A stretch of DNA of 64,000 bases. It comes from Halomonas sp. GTDB lineage: Bacteria; Pseudomonadota; Gammaproteobacteria; Pseudomonadales; Halomonadaceae. The number at the start of each line of letters is the position of its first letter. The first letter of the stretch is position 1. Shown here piece after piece: positions 16,627-26,972 of this stretch. The notes under the pieces were generated by a model. The model was not told where the DNA came from, did not search any database, and saw only the letters and a program-made list of their open reading frames with translations. The position numbers and the translations under genes are program-made. The DNA is taken from positions 1 through 64,000 of the forward strand of contig NZ_JAKDUR010000005.1 in the NCBI RefSeq assembly GCF_030457605.1, in the 5' to 3' direction.

Positions 16627-17502
16627 TCAGGTGCTGGGACGACGGTTGAGGGTGGTCCGGCGGTCATAGTAGGCGATGGCCAGCCCACTGGAGATAATCA
16701 GCACGCTGCCGGCCAGCACCCACACATCCGGCAGTTCATCCCAGAACCACCAGCCAAGCAGCACCGCCCAGAGCAGCGCGGTGTAGTCAAACGGGGCGGC
16801 AATCGCCGCCGGCGCGTAGCGAAAGGCCAGGGTAATAAAGCCGGTAGCCCCCACGCCGAATACACCTGCGGCCAGAAAGCCCAGCCAGTGCGCCGGTTCG
16901 GGTGTTTGCCAGACCCATGGCAGTGTGAGCGCCGTCAGCAGCATGGGGATCAGTGAGATATAAAATACCAACGCCCAGAAATTTTCCCGCCCGCCGTAAC
17001 GCCGCGCGGTAATCATCGTCAGGGCATAACAAACCGCCGCCGCTACCATGGAGAGCGCCCCGGCATTGAAGGCATCACCGCCCGGGCGTACCACGATCAC
17101 CACACCGATAAAGCCCAATAGCGAAGCGGCCATGACCGGTTTGGCAATGCGTTCGCCCAGCAGCGGCACCGAAAGCAGCGTGACAAACAGCGGCGCGACA
17201 AAGGCAATGGCCGTGGCTTCAGCCAACGGCAAAAGCGTAAGCCCGAGCACAAAAAAGCCCATGGTGCCGGTATAGATCAGCCCGCGCAGCAAGTGCACAC
17301 CCGGGCGACGGGTGCCGAGCGTGCGCAGCCCGCCACCAAAATGGGCCAGCAGCGCAATCATCGGTAGCGCCATAAGCGTGCGGAAAAACACGATTTCCAG
17401 TGGCGAATGTACCTCGCCCAGCCATTTGGATACGGCATCGCCCAGCGCCAGAAACAGCACGCCGATGCACATATAGCTAATGCCCTTGAGCGAGGCTGTC
17501 AT
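16627..17502 (-). CDS. EamA/DMT-family inner-membrane transporter
   Basis: A 291-residue protein with ten predicted helices in two EamA repeats. GDAVSKWLGE-HSPLEIVFFRT opens repeat 1, and repeat 2 begins near 145. Such proteins export amino acids, nucleosides or other metabolites; no substrate can be named. AGGAG precedes the ATG. It is convergent with thiE (38-base gap, no clear terminator) and lies 29 bases from the carboxypeptidase gene upstream on the same strand. Confidence 0.85.
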   Translation of the reverse strand: MTASLKGISYMCIGVLFLALGDAVSKWLGEVHSPLEIVFFRTLMALPMIALLAHFGGGLRTLGTRRPGVHLLRGLIYTGTMGFFVLGLTLLPLAEATAIAFVAPLFVTLLSVPLLGERIAKPVMAASLLGFIGVVIVVRPGGDAFNAGALSMVAAAVCYALTMITARRYGGRENFWALVFYISLIPMLLTALTLPWVWQTPEPAHWLGFLAAGVFGVGATGFITLAFRYAPAAIAAPFDYTALLWAVLLGWWFWDELPDVWVLAGSVLIISSGLAIAYYDRRTTLNRRPST

Positions 17503-17531
17503 GGCTATTACTCCTGGCTTTCAACGAGGCG

Positions 17532-18902
17532 CTACAGGCTGGCGTTGACCACCATGCAATCCATACCGCTGGCCTTGAGCCGCTGGCAGGCCTGGCGCGC
17601 CTGGGATTCACCCAGCGCTACCAGCCGCGCACGAAACACCCGCTGTGGGCCATCCAGTGCATCCACCGATATCTCACCCCCGACGCTCCGAGGTAGCTGG
17701 CTGGCGGCCTGATGAGCCAACCGGCGGGCATTGGCCTGCTCGCTAAAAGCACCCACCTGAATGCCCCAGCCGCCGGTCGCATCGCCCATGGCCGGCGTCG
17801 CGTCGGCCACCAGCGGCTTGAGTGGATCAGCCGCCGGCGTGGACGCCGGTACATTCCGGGGCGCAGCGCGGCGTACAGGCTCGGTGACCGGCACGGCCGG
17901 TGCTGTCGTGTCTACCGCGGCGAGCATCGGCGCTGACGAACGCGGATCCGGCTGCGCCGGTTCCTGCACAGGCGTCAGGCCGTCAAACTCCATGAAATCG
18001 CGTGAAAACCGAGTATCGGCAAGCCAGGTCGCCCGGTCACGCAGCGAGGCACGGGCAAAGCTGCGGTCGAGCAGATCGGCCATGTGGGTATCCCGGGAGC
18101 TGGAAGAAAAGCCGCCCATCACCACGCCTACCATGCGCCGACCGTCGTGCACGGCCGTCGTTGCCACGTTGAAACCCGAAGCGCGGATAAATCCGGTCTT
18201 GAGCCCGTCAGCACCGGGATAGTTTTTCACCAGACGATTATGGCTGGTATAGGTTTTCCCCCGATAGGCAAAGGTCTGCAGGCCGAAATAGTGATAGTAC
18301 TGAGGGAAATCCTGCATGACGTGTACTGCCAGGGTCAGCAAGTCTCGCGCCGTGGTGGCCTGCTGATCGTCGGGCAGCCCCGACGCATTGCGAAAGGTCG
18401 TGTCGCTCATGCCAAGCTCCCGGGCCTTTTGCGTCATCCGCCGGGCAAACTGGGTCTCGCTTTCGCCCAGCGCCTCGGCCAGCACCACTGCGACATCGTT
18501 GGCGGATTTCACCGTTAGCGCGCGGATGGCCTTGTCCACGCTGATGCTGCTGCCTTTGGCCAGCCACAGCTTGGAGGCCGGCATGGCCGCTGCCGCGCCG
18601 GAAACCCTCAGCGGCTGGTCCAGCGTCAGCCGGTTGTCCACCAGCGCTTCAAACGTCAGATACAGCGTCATCATCTTGGTCAGCGAGGCCGGATAGCGCC
18701 GGGCATCGGCATTCTCCGCGTAAAGCACCTCGCCGTTGTCCATATCCACTACAATGCCTGCGTAGCGCGGATTGGCAGCCTTGGCGCCGGCGCCAAACGT
18801 CATGGCCAGTACCGCCACGAGCATGACAGTGACGCTCAGCGACCACCGCCCAAGGGGCTTGAACCAGTGAGCGGTTATTGTAGGAATTGGCGCGGTTGGC
18901 AT
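17532..18902 (-). CDS. D-alanyl-D-alanine carboxypeptidase with C-terminal SPOR domain
   Basis: Low-molecular-weight penicillin-binding protein that trims peptidoglycan stem peptides, 456 residues. A signal anchor or peptide (TVMLVAVLAMTFGAGAKA) leads into the peptidase S11 domain with S73-L-T-K76, S133-A-N135 and K235-T-G237. A Pro/Ala-rich linker (about 300-375) is followed by a SPOR domain (about 378-455, GWGIQVGAFSEQANARRLA), which binds denuded septal glycan. Typical DacA has a membrane-anchoring amphipathic tail there instead. The fusion suggests recruitment to the division site. Confidence 0.88.
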   Translation of the reverse strand: MPTAPIPTITAHWFKPLGRWSLSVTVMLVAVLAMTFGAGAKAANPRYAGIVVDMDNGEVLYAENADARRYPASLTKMMTLYLTFEALVDNRLTLDQPLRVSGAAAAMPASKLWLAKGSSISVDKAIRALTVKSANDVAVVLAEALGESETQFARRMTQKARELGMSDTTFRNASGLPDDQQATTARDLLTLAVHVMQDFPQYYHYFGLQTFAYRGKTYTSHNRLVKNYPGADGLKTGFIRASGFNVATTAVHDGRRMVGVVMGGFSSSSRDTHMADLLDRSFARASLRDRATWLADTRFSRDFMEFDGLTPVQEPAQPDPRSSAPMLAAVDTTAPAVPVTEPVRRAAPRNVPASTPAADPLKPLVADATPAMGDATGGWGIQVGAFSEQANARRLAHQAASQLPRSVGGEISVDALDGPQRVFRARLVALGESQARQACQRLKASGMDCMVVNASL

Positions 18903-18967
18903 GATGGATCCCCCAGTGTAGGCGCAGGCGGCAAAATAACGACCCGAACAGATACGTATCTAAACGC

Positions 18968-19028
18968 AAAAAAACCGGCCGAACAATCCATCATGGCTAA
19001 TCCATCACGGAAGGTTCGAACCGGTTTT
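18968..19028 (-). terminator. Terminator of the alpha operon (after rplQ)
   Basis: On the minus strand AAAACCGGTTCGAAC (from 19028) can pair with GTTCGGCCGGTTTT (ending 18971), with one bulge and a 29-base loop, and the 3' arm runs into a T-tract. It lies 27 bases beyond the rplQ stop codon. The long loop makes it less canonical than the others. Confidence 0.65.
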
Positions 19029-19055
19029 CGCTTGCGGCGAGGCAAACGCAGCGCT

Positions 19056-19439
19056 TTATTCTTCTGCGGCTGCTTCTACCGCGGGGCGGTCAACAAGCTC
19101 AACGTACGCCATGGGCGCGTTGTCGCCGGTGCGGAAACCGCACTTGAGAATACGGACGTAGCCGCCCGGACGCTCGGCGTAACGCGGTCCCAGATCGTTG
19201 AACAGTTTGCCCACGGTGTCTTTCGAACGTGTACGGGCAAACGCCAGACGACGGTTGGCGACGCTGTCCTGCTTGGCCAGAGTGATCAGCGGCTCGATGA
19301 CGCGACGCAGCTCCTTGGCCTTGGGCAGGGTTGTCTTGATGATTTCATGCTCGACCAGCGAGGCAGACATGTTTTTGAACATGGCCTTGCGGTGCGAGCT
19401 GGTGCGGTTTAAATGACGACCACTCTTACGATGACGCAT
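19056..19439 (-). CDS. rplQ: 50S ribosomal protein L17
   Basis: L17 lies near the exit tunnel of the large subunit. The 127-residue protein opens with [20 protein letters not shown], the universal N-terminus, and has the [12 protein letters not shown] block. The C-terminus ends in a short Ala/Glu tail (VEAAAEE). It is the last gene of the alpha operon, 39 bases after rpoA, with the terminator just beyond. Confidence 0.98.
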   Translation of the reverse strand: MRHRKSGRHLNRTSSHRKAMFKNMSASLVEHEIIKTTLPKAKELRRVIEPLITLAKQDSVANRRLAFARTRSKDTVGKLFNDLGPRYAERPGGYVRILKCGFRTGDNAPMAYVELVDRPAVEAAAEE

Positions 19440-19478
19440 GGTTGTAATTCCTTACCAAACTGGGACTTGAGGCGACGC

Positions 19479-20474
19479 TCACGCGGAGGTCTTGTCGTCC
19501 TTCAGGCTAGCGGGCGGCCAGTTTTCCAGCCGCATGCCCAGCGACAAGCCGCGCGCTGCTAGAACATCCTTGATTTCATTCAAGGACTTTTTGCCGAGAT
19601 TAGGTGTTTTCAACAGCTCCACTTCGGTGCGCTGAATCAGATCACCGATGTAGTAGATGTTTTCGGCTTTCAAGCAGTTCGCGCTGCGGACGGTCAGCTC
19701 AAGATCGTCTACGGGGCGCAGAAGTGTCGGATCAACATGATCCTCTTCTTCTTCGACTTCCTGCTCTTTGTCGGCTTTCAGATCGACGAAGGCGGCCAGC
19801 TGCTCTTGCAGAATGGTCGCACTGCGGCGGATAGCCTCTTCCGGATCCAGCGTGCCGTCGGTTTCTAGATCGATAATCAGCTTATCGAGGTCGGTACGCT
19901 GCTCGACACGAGCGGCTTCGACGGCATAGGAAACGCGACGCACCGGGCTGAAGGTGGCATCCAGCTGCAGGCGGCCAATGGCGCGTGTCTCTTCATCAGA
20001 GTCGCGCACGTCGGCCGGCTCATAGCCACGCCCCAGCGCCACCTTGAGCTGAATATTCAGCTCGGCACCTTCGTTAACGTGCGCGATGACGTGATCCGGG
20101 TTGACGATGTCGACGCTATGATCAAGCGCAATGTCGCCAGCGGTGACGACGGCCGGGCCCTGCTTGTTCAGCGAGAGCACCGCCTCGTCCCGGCTGTGCA
20201 TCTTGATCGCAACATCTTTCAAGTTCAGGAGGATTTCAATGACATCTTCCTGCACCCCTTCAAGCGCACTGTATTCGTGCTCGACGCCTTTGATCTCGGC
20301 TTCCACCACGGCAGCACCGGGCATGGACGAGAGCAGAATGCGACGCAGTGCATTCCCCAGGGTGTGGCCAAAGCCGCGCTCAAACGGTTCGAGCACGATC
20401 TTGGCGTGATGTGCGCTGATTTCTTCGACCTTGATATCGCGGGGACGAAGAAACTCTGTCACTGAACGCTGCAT
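19479..20474 (-). CDS. rpoA: DNA-directed RNA polymerase subunit alpha
   Basis: Assembly scaffold and promoter UP-element reader of RNA polymerase, 331 residues. The N-terminal domain (1-235) includes [20 protein letters not shown]. An acidic linker ([12 protein letters not shown]) leads to the C-terminal domain, where [14 protein letters not shown] holds the DNA-contacting Arg, Asn and Lys, and [13 protein letters not shown] the helix-hairpin-helix. The linker is more acidic than in E. coli. It sits 113 bases after rpsD. Confidence 0.98.
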   Translation of the reverse strand: MQRSVTEFLRPRDIKVEEISAHHAKIVLEPFERGFGHTLGNALRRILLSSMPGAAVVEAEIKGVEHEYSALEGVQEDVIEILLNLKDVAIKMHSRDEAVLSLNKQGPAVVTAGDIALDHSVDIVNPDHVIAHVNEGAELNIQLKVALGRGYEPADVRDSDEETRAIGRLQLDATFSPVRRVSYAVEAARVEQRTDLDKLIIDLETDGTLDPEEAIRRSATILQEQLAAFVDLKADKEQEVEEEEDHVDPTLLRPVDDLELTVRSANCLKAENIYYIGDLIQRTEVELLKTPNLGKKSLNEIKDVLAARGLSLGMRLENWPPASLKDDKTSA

Positions 20475-20587
20475 AAGAACACCTTTCAGGCTGCCAAACG
20501 GATACTTGGTACTCGATCGCCCGGGTGGTGCGCATATGACGGCGCCAACCCAGGCGAAAGAAGCGGACTGTTAATGATTAACAGCGC

Positions 20588-21208
20588 TTATTTCGAGTAC
20601 AGCTCGACGATCAGGTTTTCGTTGATGTCAGCAGACAGGTCACCGCGTTCAGGCAGAGCCTTGAAAGTGCCTTCCATCTTCTTGGCGTCGGTTTCGATCC
20701 ACGCCACATCACCACGGTTGGCCGCGAGGGCCAGCGAGTGCTGAATGCGAGCCTGGTTCTTCGCCTTTTCGCGAATGGAAACCACGTCACCCGGCTTCAC
20801 CTGGTAGGAAGCCACGTTAACGGTTTTACCGTTCACGGAAATCGCCTTGTGGCTGACCAGCTGACGCGCTTCAGAACGAGTCGAGCCGAAGCCCATGCGG
20901 TAGACGACGTTGTCCAGTCGGGTTTCGAGCAGCTGCAACAGTACTTCGCCGGTCGCGCCTTTGTTGCGCGCCGCGCTTTTGTAGTAGTTGCGGAACTGCT
21001 TTTCGAGTACGCCATACATACGGCGTACTTTCTGCTTCTCGCGAAGCTGCAAGCCGTAGTCGGAAAGACGCTGACGGCGCTGGCCGTGTACACCCGGAAT
21101 CTGCTCGGATTTACACTTCTTCTCGAAGGGAGTCACGCCACTCTTTAAAAAGAGGTCCGTGCCTTCACGACGAGATAATTTGCACTTCGGTCCAATATAA
21201 CGAGCCAT
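20588..21208 (-). CDS. rpsD: 30S ribosomal protein S4
   Basis: Primary 16S rRNA binder and, in enterobacteria, translational repressor of the alpha operon. The 206-residue protein begins [20 protein letters not shown]. An S4 RNA-binding domain (about 95-160) contains [20 protein letters not shown]. The family's zinc cluster is absent, as usual in gammaproteobacteria. It is 12 bases after rpsK. Confidence 0.98.
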   Translation of the reverse strand: MARYIGPKCKLSRREGTDLFLKSGVTPFEKKCKSEQIPGVHGQRRQRLSDYGLQLREKQKVRRMYGVLEKQFRNYYKSAARNKGATGEVLLQLLETRLDNVVYRMGFGSTRSEARQLVSHKAISVNGKTVNVASYQVKPGDVVSIREKAKNQARIQHSLALAANRGDVAWIETDAKKMEGTFKALPERGDLSADINENLIVELYSK

Positions 21209-21220
21209 GAATCTGTCTCC

Positions 21221-21607
21221 TTAAACGCGGCGTTTCTTCGGCGGACGGCAGCCATTGTGGGGGATGGGCGTCGCGTCGATGATGCTTTGCACGCGGAAGC
21301 CGGCGGCATTCAGTGCGCGCACGGCGGATTCACGGCCGGGACCGGGGCCTTTGACCAGCACGTCGACGTTTTTCACACCATACTCGGCTGCAGCAGTTGC
21401 TGCACGTTCACTTGCTACTTGGGCAGCGAACGGGGTGCTCTTGCGAGAACCACGAAAACCCGAACCACCGGCGGTTGCCCAGGAAAGGGCGTTGCCCTGG
21501 CGGTCTGTGATCGTCACGATCGTGTTGTTAAAAGAGGCATGGATATGCGCAACCGCATCCACTACCTGCTTTTTAACCTTTTTGCGGTTATTACGCGGGT
21601 TAGCCAT
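21221..21607 (-). CDS. rpsK: 30S ribosomal protein S11
   Basis: Platform protein of the small subunit contacting the E-site region, 128 residues. [15 protein letters not shown] and [17 protein letters not shown] are diagnostic, and the basic tail [11 protein letters not shown] is complete. It is 39 bases downstream of rpsM. Confidence 0.98.
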   Translation of the reverse strand: MANPRNNRKKVKKQVVDAVAHIHASFNNTIVTITDRQGNALSWATAGGSGFRGSRKSTPFAAQVASERAATAAAEYGVKNVDVLVKGPGPGRESAVRALNAAGFRVQSIIDATPIPHNGCRPPKKRRV

Positions 21608-21646
21608 GTTGATGTCTATTCCTGTCTTTACGCCAGAACGTGCGTG

Positions 21647-22003
21647 TTATTTGCGGATCGGCTTACGCGGGCCCTTACGGGTGCGCGCGTTAGTCTTGGT
21701 CCGCTGACCACGCAGCGGAAGACTACGACGATGACGCAGACCACGGTAGCAACCCAGGTCCATGAGACGCTTGATGTTAAGCGTGACATCACGGCGAAGG
21801 TCGCCTTCTACGGTGTACTTGCCAACTTCAGACCGCAGGGTGTCGACTTCTTCAGAAGACAGCTCCTGGATTTTGGCAGTCGGCGCGATACCCGCAGCAG
21901 CACAGATGTCCTGCGCGCGAGTACGGCCGATCCCGAAGATATAGGTCAGCGAGATCGCCGCATGCTTGTTGTCCGGGATATTGACGCCTGCAATACGGGC
22001 CAT
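21647..22003 (-). CDS. rpsM: 30S ribosomal protein S13
   Basis: Head protein of the small subunit bridging to the large subunit, 118 residues. The helix-hairpin-helix region [20 protein letters not shown] and the lysine/arginine-rich tail ([15 protein letters not shown]) that contacts P-site tRNA are both present. It is the first gene after the alpha-operon leader structure, the position at which S4 acts in E. coli. Confidence 0.98.
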   Translation of the reverse strand: MARIAGVNIPDNKHAAISLTYIFGIGRTRAQDICAAAGIAPTAKIQELSSEEVDTLRSEVGKYTVEGDLRRDVTLNIKRLMDLGCYRGLRHRRSLPLRGQRTKTNARTRKGPRKPIRK

Positions 22004-22070
22004 CAGCTTACTCCGAAATATGAGCGGCTTGCTCGTTGTTCATCTTTAAAAGGCGCAACAGCATACCCCG

Positions 22071-22111
22071 TTAACCGCTTCTGTGCAACTGCACGAGGCG
22101 TGGGGGTATGC
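22071..22111 (-). promoter_or_regulatory. Alpha-operon leader stem (candidate S4-binding region) upstream of rpsM
   Basis: A perfect 9-bp stem joins GCATACCCC (22071-22079) and GGGGTATGC (22103-22111). Nested inside it is a small GTGC/GCAC hairpin (22083-22094). It lies about 70-110 bases before the rpsM ATG in the rpmJ-rpsM spacer. The location fits the gammaproteobacterial alpha-operon regulatory RNA; that identity is inferred. Confidence 0.5.
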
Positions 22112-22140
22112 CGGCACCCGACTAAAATCAGCCCGGGGAA

Positions 22141-22254
22141 TTAACCCTGGCGCTGTTTGTGCCGTGGTTCGCTGCAAATGACGCGTACCGCGCCGTTGCG
22201 ACGAATAATCTTGCAGTTACGGCACATCTTCTTTACGGAAGCACGAACTTTCAT
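22141..22254 (-). CDS. rpmJ: 50S ribosomal protein L36
   Basis: A 37-residue protein, [20 protein letters not shown] onwards, ending in RHKQRQG. Zinc ligands C11, C14, C27 and H32 are intact, so this is the zinc-binding (C+) form, which becomes dispensable when zinc-free paralogues are made under Zur control. It lies 47 bases after secY and 137 bases before rpsM. Confidence 0.97.
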   Translation of the reverse strand: MKVRASVKKMCRNCKIIRRNGAVRVICSEPRHKQRQG

Positions 22255-22301
22255 CGTTCTTTCTCCAATACGGCTGCGTCCAAAACGGCTGCAACGCGCC
22301 T

Positions 22302-23633
22302 TTAACGCATTATGCCGCCGCTACCGTAGCCTTTCAGGTTGGACTTCTTCATCACCGAGTCATATTGATGCGACATGAGATGCGACTGCACCTGGGCCAT
22401 GAAGTCCATGATCACCACTACCACGATCAGAAGCGATGTACCGCCAAAGAAGAACGGCACGTTCCACGCCACGATGAGGAACTGGGGCATCAGGGAAACT
22501 GCAGTGATATATAAAGCACCGAACAGGGTCAGACGTGTCATGACCTTGTCGATATAGCGAGCGGTCTGCTCGCCGGGGCGAATGCCCGGCAGGAACGCGC
22601 CTGACTTTTTCAGATTGTCAGCCACATCCTTCGGGTTGAAGACCAGCGCTGTGTAAAAGAAGCAGAAGAATACCACCGCGAGACCAAAAAGCAAGATGTA
22701 GAGCGGCTGACCCGGACCTAACGCCTGGGAAGCCCGCTGTAACCACTCCATACCTTCACCGGCACCGACCCACTGGCCGATGGACGCAGGGAACAGCAGA
22801 ATGCTTGAAGCGAAGATCGCCGGGATAACCCCGGCCATGTTCACTTTCAGCGGCAGATAGCTGCTCTGTCCCGCATACATCTTGTTACCTACCTGACGGC
22901 GCGGGTAGTTCACCTTGAGACGACGCTGGCCGCGTTCAATGAACACGACAAACGCCACGGTCGCAATACCCAACGCCGACAGCGCCAACAGCGGCAGCAC
23001 ATTCCAGGCCCCTTCGTTGCGGGCAAGTTCGAATGCCTGCCCCACGGCACTGGGCAGCCCGGCAACGATACCCGCGAAAATCAGCAGCGAAATACCGTTG
23101 CCGATCCCCTTTTCGGTAATCTGCTCGCCAAGCCACATCATGAACACCGCACCGGCCACGAAGGTAATAACCGCGGTGAAATAGAAGCTTAGGTCAGCGC
23201 TGTAGGCGATGCCTTGGCTCGCCAGGCCCACGGACATGCCGGTGGCCTGAACAAGTGCCAGTATCACCGTGCCGTAGCGGGTGTACTGACTGATCTTGCG
23301 GCGGCCGGCTTCGCCTTCCTTCTTGAGCTGTTCAAGATGGGGCGAAACCGCCGTCATCAGCTGCATGATGATCGACGCCGATATATAGGGCATGATGCCC
23401 AGGGCGAGAACACTCATGCGCTCCAGCGCACCACCCGAGAACATGTTGAACATGCCAAGGATGGTGCCCTGCTGCTCCCTGAACAAGGCAGCAAGCTGGT
23501 CAGGATTGATACCGGGAACGGGGATATGGGCACCGATACGGTACACCACGATGGCGAGAAGCACGAAGCGCAAACGCGCCCACAGTTCACTCAGTCCGCT
23601 ACCCATCGCCGGCATGTTTCCTGACTTGGCCAT
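22302..23633 (-). CDS. secY: Preprotein translocase subunit SecY
   Basis: Central channel of the Sec translocon, 443 residues with ten transmembrane helices. Signature blocks are [12 protein letters not shown] in helix 1, [16 protein letters not shown] (lateral gate) and the cytoplasmic loop [20 protein letters not shown]. Its ATG directly follows the rplO stop codon, so expression is tied to ribosome synthesis. Confidence 0.98.
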   Translation of the reverse strand: MAKSGNMPAMGSGLSELWARLRFVLLAIVVYRIGAHIPVPGINPDQLAALFREQQGTILGMFNMFSGGALERMSVLALGIMPYISASIIMQLMTAVSPHLEQLKKEGEAGRRKISQYTRYGTVILALVQATGMSVGLASQGIAYSADLSFYFTAVITFVAGAVFMMWLGEQITEKGIGNGISLLIFAGIVAGLPSAVGQAFELARNEGAWNVLPLLALSALGIATVAFVVFIERGQRRLKVNYPRRQVGNKMYAGQSSYLPLKVNMAGVIPAIFASSILLFPASIGQWVGAGEGMEWLQRASQALGPGQPLYILLFGLAVVFFCFFYTALVFNPKDVADNLKKSGAFLPGIRPGEQTARYIDKVMTRLTLFGALYITAVSLMPQFLIVAWNVPFFFGGTSLLIVVVVIMDFMAQVQSHLMSHQYDSVMKKSNLKGYGSGGIMR

Positions 23634-24068
23634 TTAGTCCTCTACCTTGCCGCCGGCAGTTTCGATCGCGGCACGGGCACCCTGGGTGACCTTGAGACCG
23701 CGAACCGTAACCGCCTTTTTCAGTTCGCCGGAAAGGATGATTTTCGCATGACGCGTCGCATCCTTCAGCACGTTAGCCTGCTTCAGGGTTTCCAGTGTGA
23801 CTTCGTCACCGGCAACCTGTGCAAGCTCGGCCAGGCGTACTTCTTCAGACACGAGCGATTTGGCCGAGGTAAAGCCAAATTTCGGCAGACGACGCTGCAA
23901 CGGCATTTGACCGCCTTCGAAACCGGGCTTGACGCTGCCACCGCTGCGTGACTTAAGGCCTTTGTGACCACGGCCACCGGTCTTGCCCAGACCGGAACCG
24001 ATGCCACGACCGACACGCTTTTCGGCGTGCTTGGAACCCGCTGCGGGGCTCAGGCTGTTAAGTTTCAT
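23634..24068 (-). CDS. rplO: 50S ribosomal protein L15
   Basis: Late-assembly large-subunit protein, 144 residues. The glycine-rich N-terminal extension ([20 protein letters not shown]) threads into 23S rRNA, and [12 protein letters not shown] is the family core motif. It is 3 bases from rpmD upstream and abuts secY downstream. Confidence 0.98.
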   Translation of the reverse strand: MKLNSLSPAAGSKHAEKRVGRGIGSGLGKTGGRGHKGLKSRSGGSVKPGFEGGQMPLQRRLPKFGFTSAKSLVSEEVRLAELAQVAGDEVTLETLKQANVLKDATRHAKIILSGELKKAVTVRGLKVTQGARAAIETAGGKVED

Positions 24069-24071
24069 GGA

Positions 24072-24254
24072 TTACTCTCCCTCAACACGCACAAGGTAGT
24101 TGACCTTGTGGATCATGCCGCGAACGGCGGGGGTGTCTTCCAGCTCAACCGTGTGACCGATACGGCGCAGGCCCAGGCCGTTAACCGTGGCCTTGTGCTT
24201 GCCCAGCACGCCGATGGTGCTACGGACCTGGGTAACTTTAATCAAAGCTGCCAT
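24072..24254 (-). CDS. rpmD: 50S ribosomal protein L30
   Basis: Small 60-residue protein, [20 protein letters not shown] onwards, carrying the [12 protein letters not shown] motif. The family ranges from 58 to 61 residues in gammaproteobacteria. Placed between rpsE and rplO in the spc operon, with 6 bases to rpsE. Confidence 0.98.
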   Translation of the reverse strand: MAALIKVTQVRSTIGVLGKHKATVNGLGLRRIGHTVELEDTPAVRGMIHKVNYLVRVEGE

Positions 24255-24260
24255 GTTGAA

Positions 24261-24761
24261 TTACCCCGTGATCGCTTCGACTGACAGGCCGCGCTTGGCA
24301 GCCACGTCTTCCGGCGAATGCATTGCGGCGAGGCCATTGACCGTCGCGCGCACTACGTTAACCGGGTTGGTGGAGCCGTAGCACTTGGCCAGTACGTCCT
24401 GGACGCCGGCAAGTTCAAGCACGGAGCGCATCGCACCACCGGCGATGATGCCGGTACCTTCAGTGGCCGGCTGCATGTACACCTTGGAAGCGCCGTGACG
24501 GGCTTTTACCGGGTACTGCAGCGTGTGGCCAGCGAGGCTGACCTTGACCATGTTGCGACGCGCCTGATCCATCGCCTTCTGGATTGCGACCGGCACTTCA
24601 CGCGCCTTGCCGCGACCAAAACCGATACGGCCTTTGCCATCGCCCACGACGGTCAGAGCGGTGAAGCCGAATACACGACCCCCCTTGACCACCTTGGCGA
24701 CACGGTTGACCTGCACAAGCTTCTCTTGCAGATCACCGTTTTGCTGTTCGTTCTTCGCCAT
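24261..24761 (-). CDS. rpsE: 30S ribosomal protein S5
   Basis: Accuracy-related small-subunit protein, 166 residues. The N-terminal double-stranded RNA-binding domain has [20 protein letters not shown], the loop where spectinomycin-resistance changes arise, here in normal form. The C-terminal domain has [16 protein letters not shown]. It is 11 bases after rplR. Confidence 0.98.
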   Translation of the reverse strand: MAKNEQQNGDLQEKLVQVNRVAKVVKGGRVFGFTALTVVGDGKGRIGFGRGKAREVPVAIQKAMDQARRNMVKVSLAGHTLQYPVKARHGASKVYMQPATEGTGIIAGGAMRSVLELAGVQDVLAKCYGSTNPVNVVRATVNGLAAMHSPEDVAAKRGLSVEAITG

Positions 24762-24772
24762 CGTAAAACCCT

Positions 24773-25123
24773 TTAGAATTCCAGGCCGCCTTCACGAGCG
24801 GCGTCGGCCAGAGCCTTGACGCGACCGTGAAACTTAAAGCCAGCACGATCGAAGGCTACCTGGGTAATGCCTGCTTCCTTTGCGCGCTCGGCAATCAGGG
24901 CGCCCACTTTCGTGGCCGCTTCCGAGTTGCCGGTTGCACCCTCGCGCAGCGCCTTGTCCAGCGTAGATGCACTGGCCAGCACTTTGCCACCATCCGGCGA
25001 AATAACCTGCGCATAGATGTGACGCGGAGTACGGTTGACGCACAGGCGGAACGCGCCTAGCTCGCGGATCTTGGCGCGAGCGCGGCGGGCACGACGGAGA
25101 CGAGATTCTTTCTTCGCGTTCAT
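24773..25123 (-). CDS. rplR: 50S ribosomal protein L18
   Basis: 5S rRNA-binding protein, 116 residues. [20 protein letters not shown] and [20 protein letters not shown] (end at LEF) are the family signatures. The basic N-terminus ([16 protein letters not shown]) contacts 5S rRNA. Confidence 0.98.
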   Translation of the reverse strand: MNAKKESRLRRARRARAKIRELGAFRLCVNRTPRHIYAQVISPDGGKVLASASTLDKALREGATGNSEAATKVGALIAERAKEAGITQVAFDRAGFKFHGRVKALADAAREGGLEF

Positions 25124-25132
25124 AACCCTGCC

Positions 25133-25663
25133 TTACTTCTTCTTGGCTTCTTTGCGACGCACCTGCTCGTCGGCGTACCGGACACCCTTGCCTTTATACG
25201 GCTCGGGCGGACGGAAGGCGCGGATTTCCGCAGCGGCGTGACCCAGTTTCTGCTTGTCCGCGCTTTTCAGCACGATGACAGTGTTCTTGGGCGCTTCCGC
25301 CGTAACACCGTCAGGCAGTTCATAGTCAACCGGGTGCGAGAAGCCCAGTGAAAGATTCAGCGTCTGGCCCTTGACCTGGGCACGATAACCGACGCCAACA
25401 ATTTCGAGGGTCTTGGTAAAGCCCTCGGATACGCCCGTGACCAGGTTTTGTACCAGAGCACGAGTCGTACCGGCCATTGCCCAGTTCCTGGCTGATTCGC
25501 TCGGCGCGAAAGTCAGCTTGCCGTCTTCCTGGTTGACCACCACGTCCGGGTGAACAGCCATGGAAAGCGTGCCCTGACCGCCCTTGGCGGTCAGCTGGTC
25601 GGCGTCAATGCTTACTTCAACGCCGGCGGGCAGTGTAACCGGATATTTCGCTATGCGGGACAT
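25133..25663 (-). CDS. rplF: 50S ribosomal protein L6
   Basis: Protein near the factor-binding site, 176 residues with two similar halves. The C-terminal half ends with the conserved [16 protein letters not shown] block and a lysine tail (EAKKK). [20 protein letters not shown] is the start. It is 9 bases from both neighbours. Confidence 0.98.
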   Translation of the reverse strand: MSRIAKYPVTLPAGVEVSIDADQLTAKGGQGTLSMAVHPDVVVNQEDGKLTFAPSESARNWAMAGTTRALVQNLVTGVSEGFTKTLEIVGVGYRAQVKGQTLNLSLGFSHPVDYELPDGVTAEAPKNTVIVLKSADKQKLGHAAAEIRAFRPPEPYKGKGVRYADEQVRRKEAKKK

Positions 25664-25672
25664 TCCAGCCTC

Positions 25673-26065
25673 CTAGAATACGGTGCAGATGACTTCACCA
25701 CCGACACCCGCCTGGCGCGCGGCGCGATCCGTCATCACCCCGTTGGAGGTGGTAACGATCGCGATACCCAGGCCGTCGGCAACCCTGGGCAGATTGCTCT
25801 TGCCCTTGTACTGACGCAGAGACGGCTTGGAAACCCGCTGGATGTGGTCGATAACCGGCTTGCCCTCAAAGTACTTGAGAGACACGGTCAGTTCGGGCTT
25901 TTGGCTTTCAGCCACCGCGTAATCGGTGATGTAGCCCTCTTCTTTCAGCACGCGGGCCACTTCCACTTTCAGCTTGGAAGACGGCATGGTTGCCGTCTCC
26001 TTGGTGGCCATCTGCGCATTGCGGATACGGGTAAACATATCCGCCAGAGTGTCTTGCATGCTCAT
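25673..26065 (-). CDS. rpsH: 30S ribosomal protein S8
   Basis: 16S rRNA central-domain binder, 130 residues, and translational repressor of the spc operon in E. coli. It opens with [18 protein letters not shown] and carries the RNA-binding C-terminal motif [19 protein letters not shown]. It lies 33 bases after rpsN. Confidence 0.98.
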   Translation of the reverse strand: MSMQDTLADMFTRIRNAQMATKETATMPSSKLKVEVARVLKEEGYITDYAVAESQKPELTVSLKYFEGKPVIDHIQRVSKPSLRQYKGKSNLPRVADGLGIAIVTTSNGVMTDRAARQAGVGGEVICTVF

Positions 26066-26098
26066 TTAATGTGCGCTCCTGATGTATCTACGTGGCCC

Positions 26099-26404
26099 TT
26101 ACCAGCTGGACTTCTTGAGTCCAGGGACGTCGCCACGCATGGCGGCTTCACGCAGCTTGTTACGGCCGAGGCCGAACTTGTTATAAAAACCGTGCGGACG
26201 GCCGGTCACGCGGCAGCGGTTACGCTGGCGTACCGGGCTTGAGTCGCGCGGCAGTTGCTGCAGCTTGAGCTGCGCGTCGAAGCGCTCTTCGTCAGAAGCG
26301 TTCACGTTTTGAGCGATTGCCTTTAGCTCGGCACGCTTGGCCGCGTACTTCTCGACCAGCTTGGCGCGCTTTTGCTCACGCTCTACCATGCTTTTCTTTG
26401 CCAT
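26099..26404 (-). CDS. rpsN: 30S ribosomal protein S14 (zinc-independent form)
   Basis: Small-subunit head protein of the long 101-residue type. The short zinc-ribbon form has two CxxC pairs, and these are missing here. The signature [20 protein letters not shown] and ending GLKKSSW are standard. Confidence 0.98.
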   Translation of the reverse strand: MAKKSMVEREQKRAKLVEKYAAKRAELKAIAQNVNASDEERFDAQLKLQQLPRDSSPVRQRNRCRVTGRPHGFYNKFGLGRNKLREAAMRGDVPGLKKSSW

Positions 26405-26414
26405 GATCCAACCC

Positions 26415-26954
26415 TTATTTCTTGAACGGGAAGTTCAGCGCACGCAACAGTGCACGACCTTCCTCGTCGGTGTTGGCAGTAGTGGTGACAGTCACATCCA
26501 GGCCCCGAACACGATCGACTTTATCATATTCGATCTCCGGGAAGATGAGCTGTTCACGCACCCCCATAGAATAGTTGCCGCGACCGTCGAAAGACTTCGG
26601 GTTGAGACCACGGAAGTCACGCACGCGAGGAATCGCGATGTTTACCAGACGGTCAAGGAAGTCCCACATACGCTCAGCGCGCAGCGTGACCTTGATACCG
26701 ATCGGCCAACCTTCACGCACCTTGAAGCCCGCGATGGACTTGCGTGCCTTGGTCACCAACGGCTTTTGACCGGAGATCTTCTCCAGGTCGCCGATGGCAT
26801 TGTCGATCAGCTTTTTATCGCTGACCGCGTCGCCGATGCCCATGTTCAGGGTCACTTTCGTGATCCGGGGCACCTGCATTACGTTGGCGTAGCTGAACTC
26901 ACTTGTGAGCTGCGACACCACTTCGTTTTGATAACGTTCTTTCAAGTTCGCCAT
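26415..26954 (-). CDS. rplE: 50S ribosomal protein L5
   Basis: 5S rRNA-binding protein that contacts the small subunit (bridge B1b), 179 residues. Typical sequences are [32 protein letters not shown] and the ending [13 protein letters not shown]. It is 18 bases after rplX. Confidence 0.98.
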   Translation of the reverse strand: MANLKERYQNEVVSQLTSEFSYANVMQVPRITKVTLNMGIGDAVSDKKLIDNAIGDLEKISGQKPLVTKARKSIAGFKVREGWPIGIKVTLRAERMWDFLDRLVNIAIPRVRDFRGLNPKSFDGRGNYSMGVREQLIFPEIEYDKVDRVRGLDVTVTTTANTDEEGRALLRALNFPFKK

Positions 26955-26972
26955 TTTGCTACCCGACTCACG

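Noticed and set aside
20568..20584. A 17-base palindrome just after rpsD
   Set aside because: The stem is AT-rich and short, has no U-tract, and overlaps nothing of known function; probably chance.
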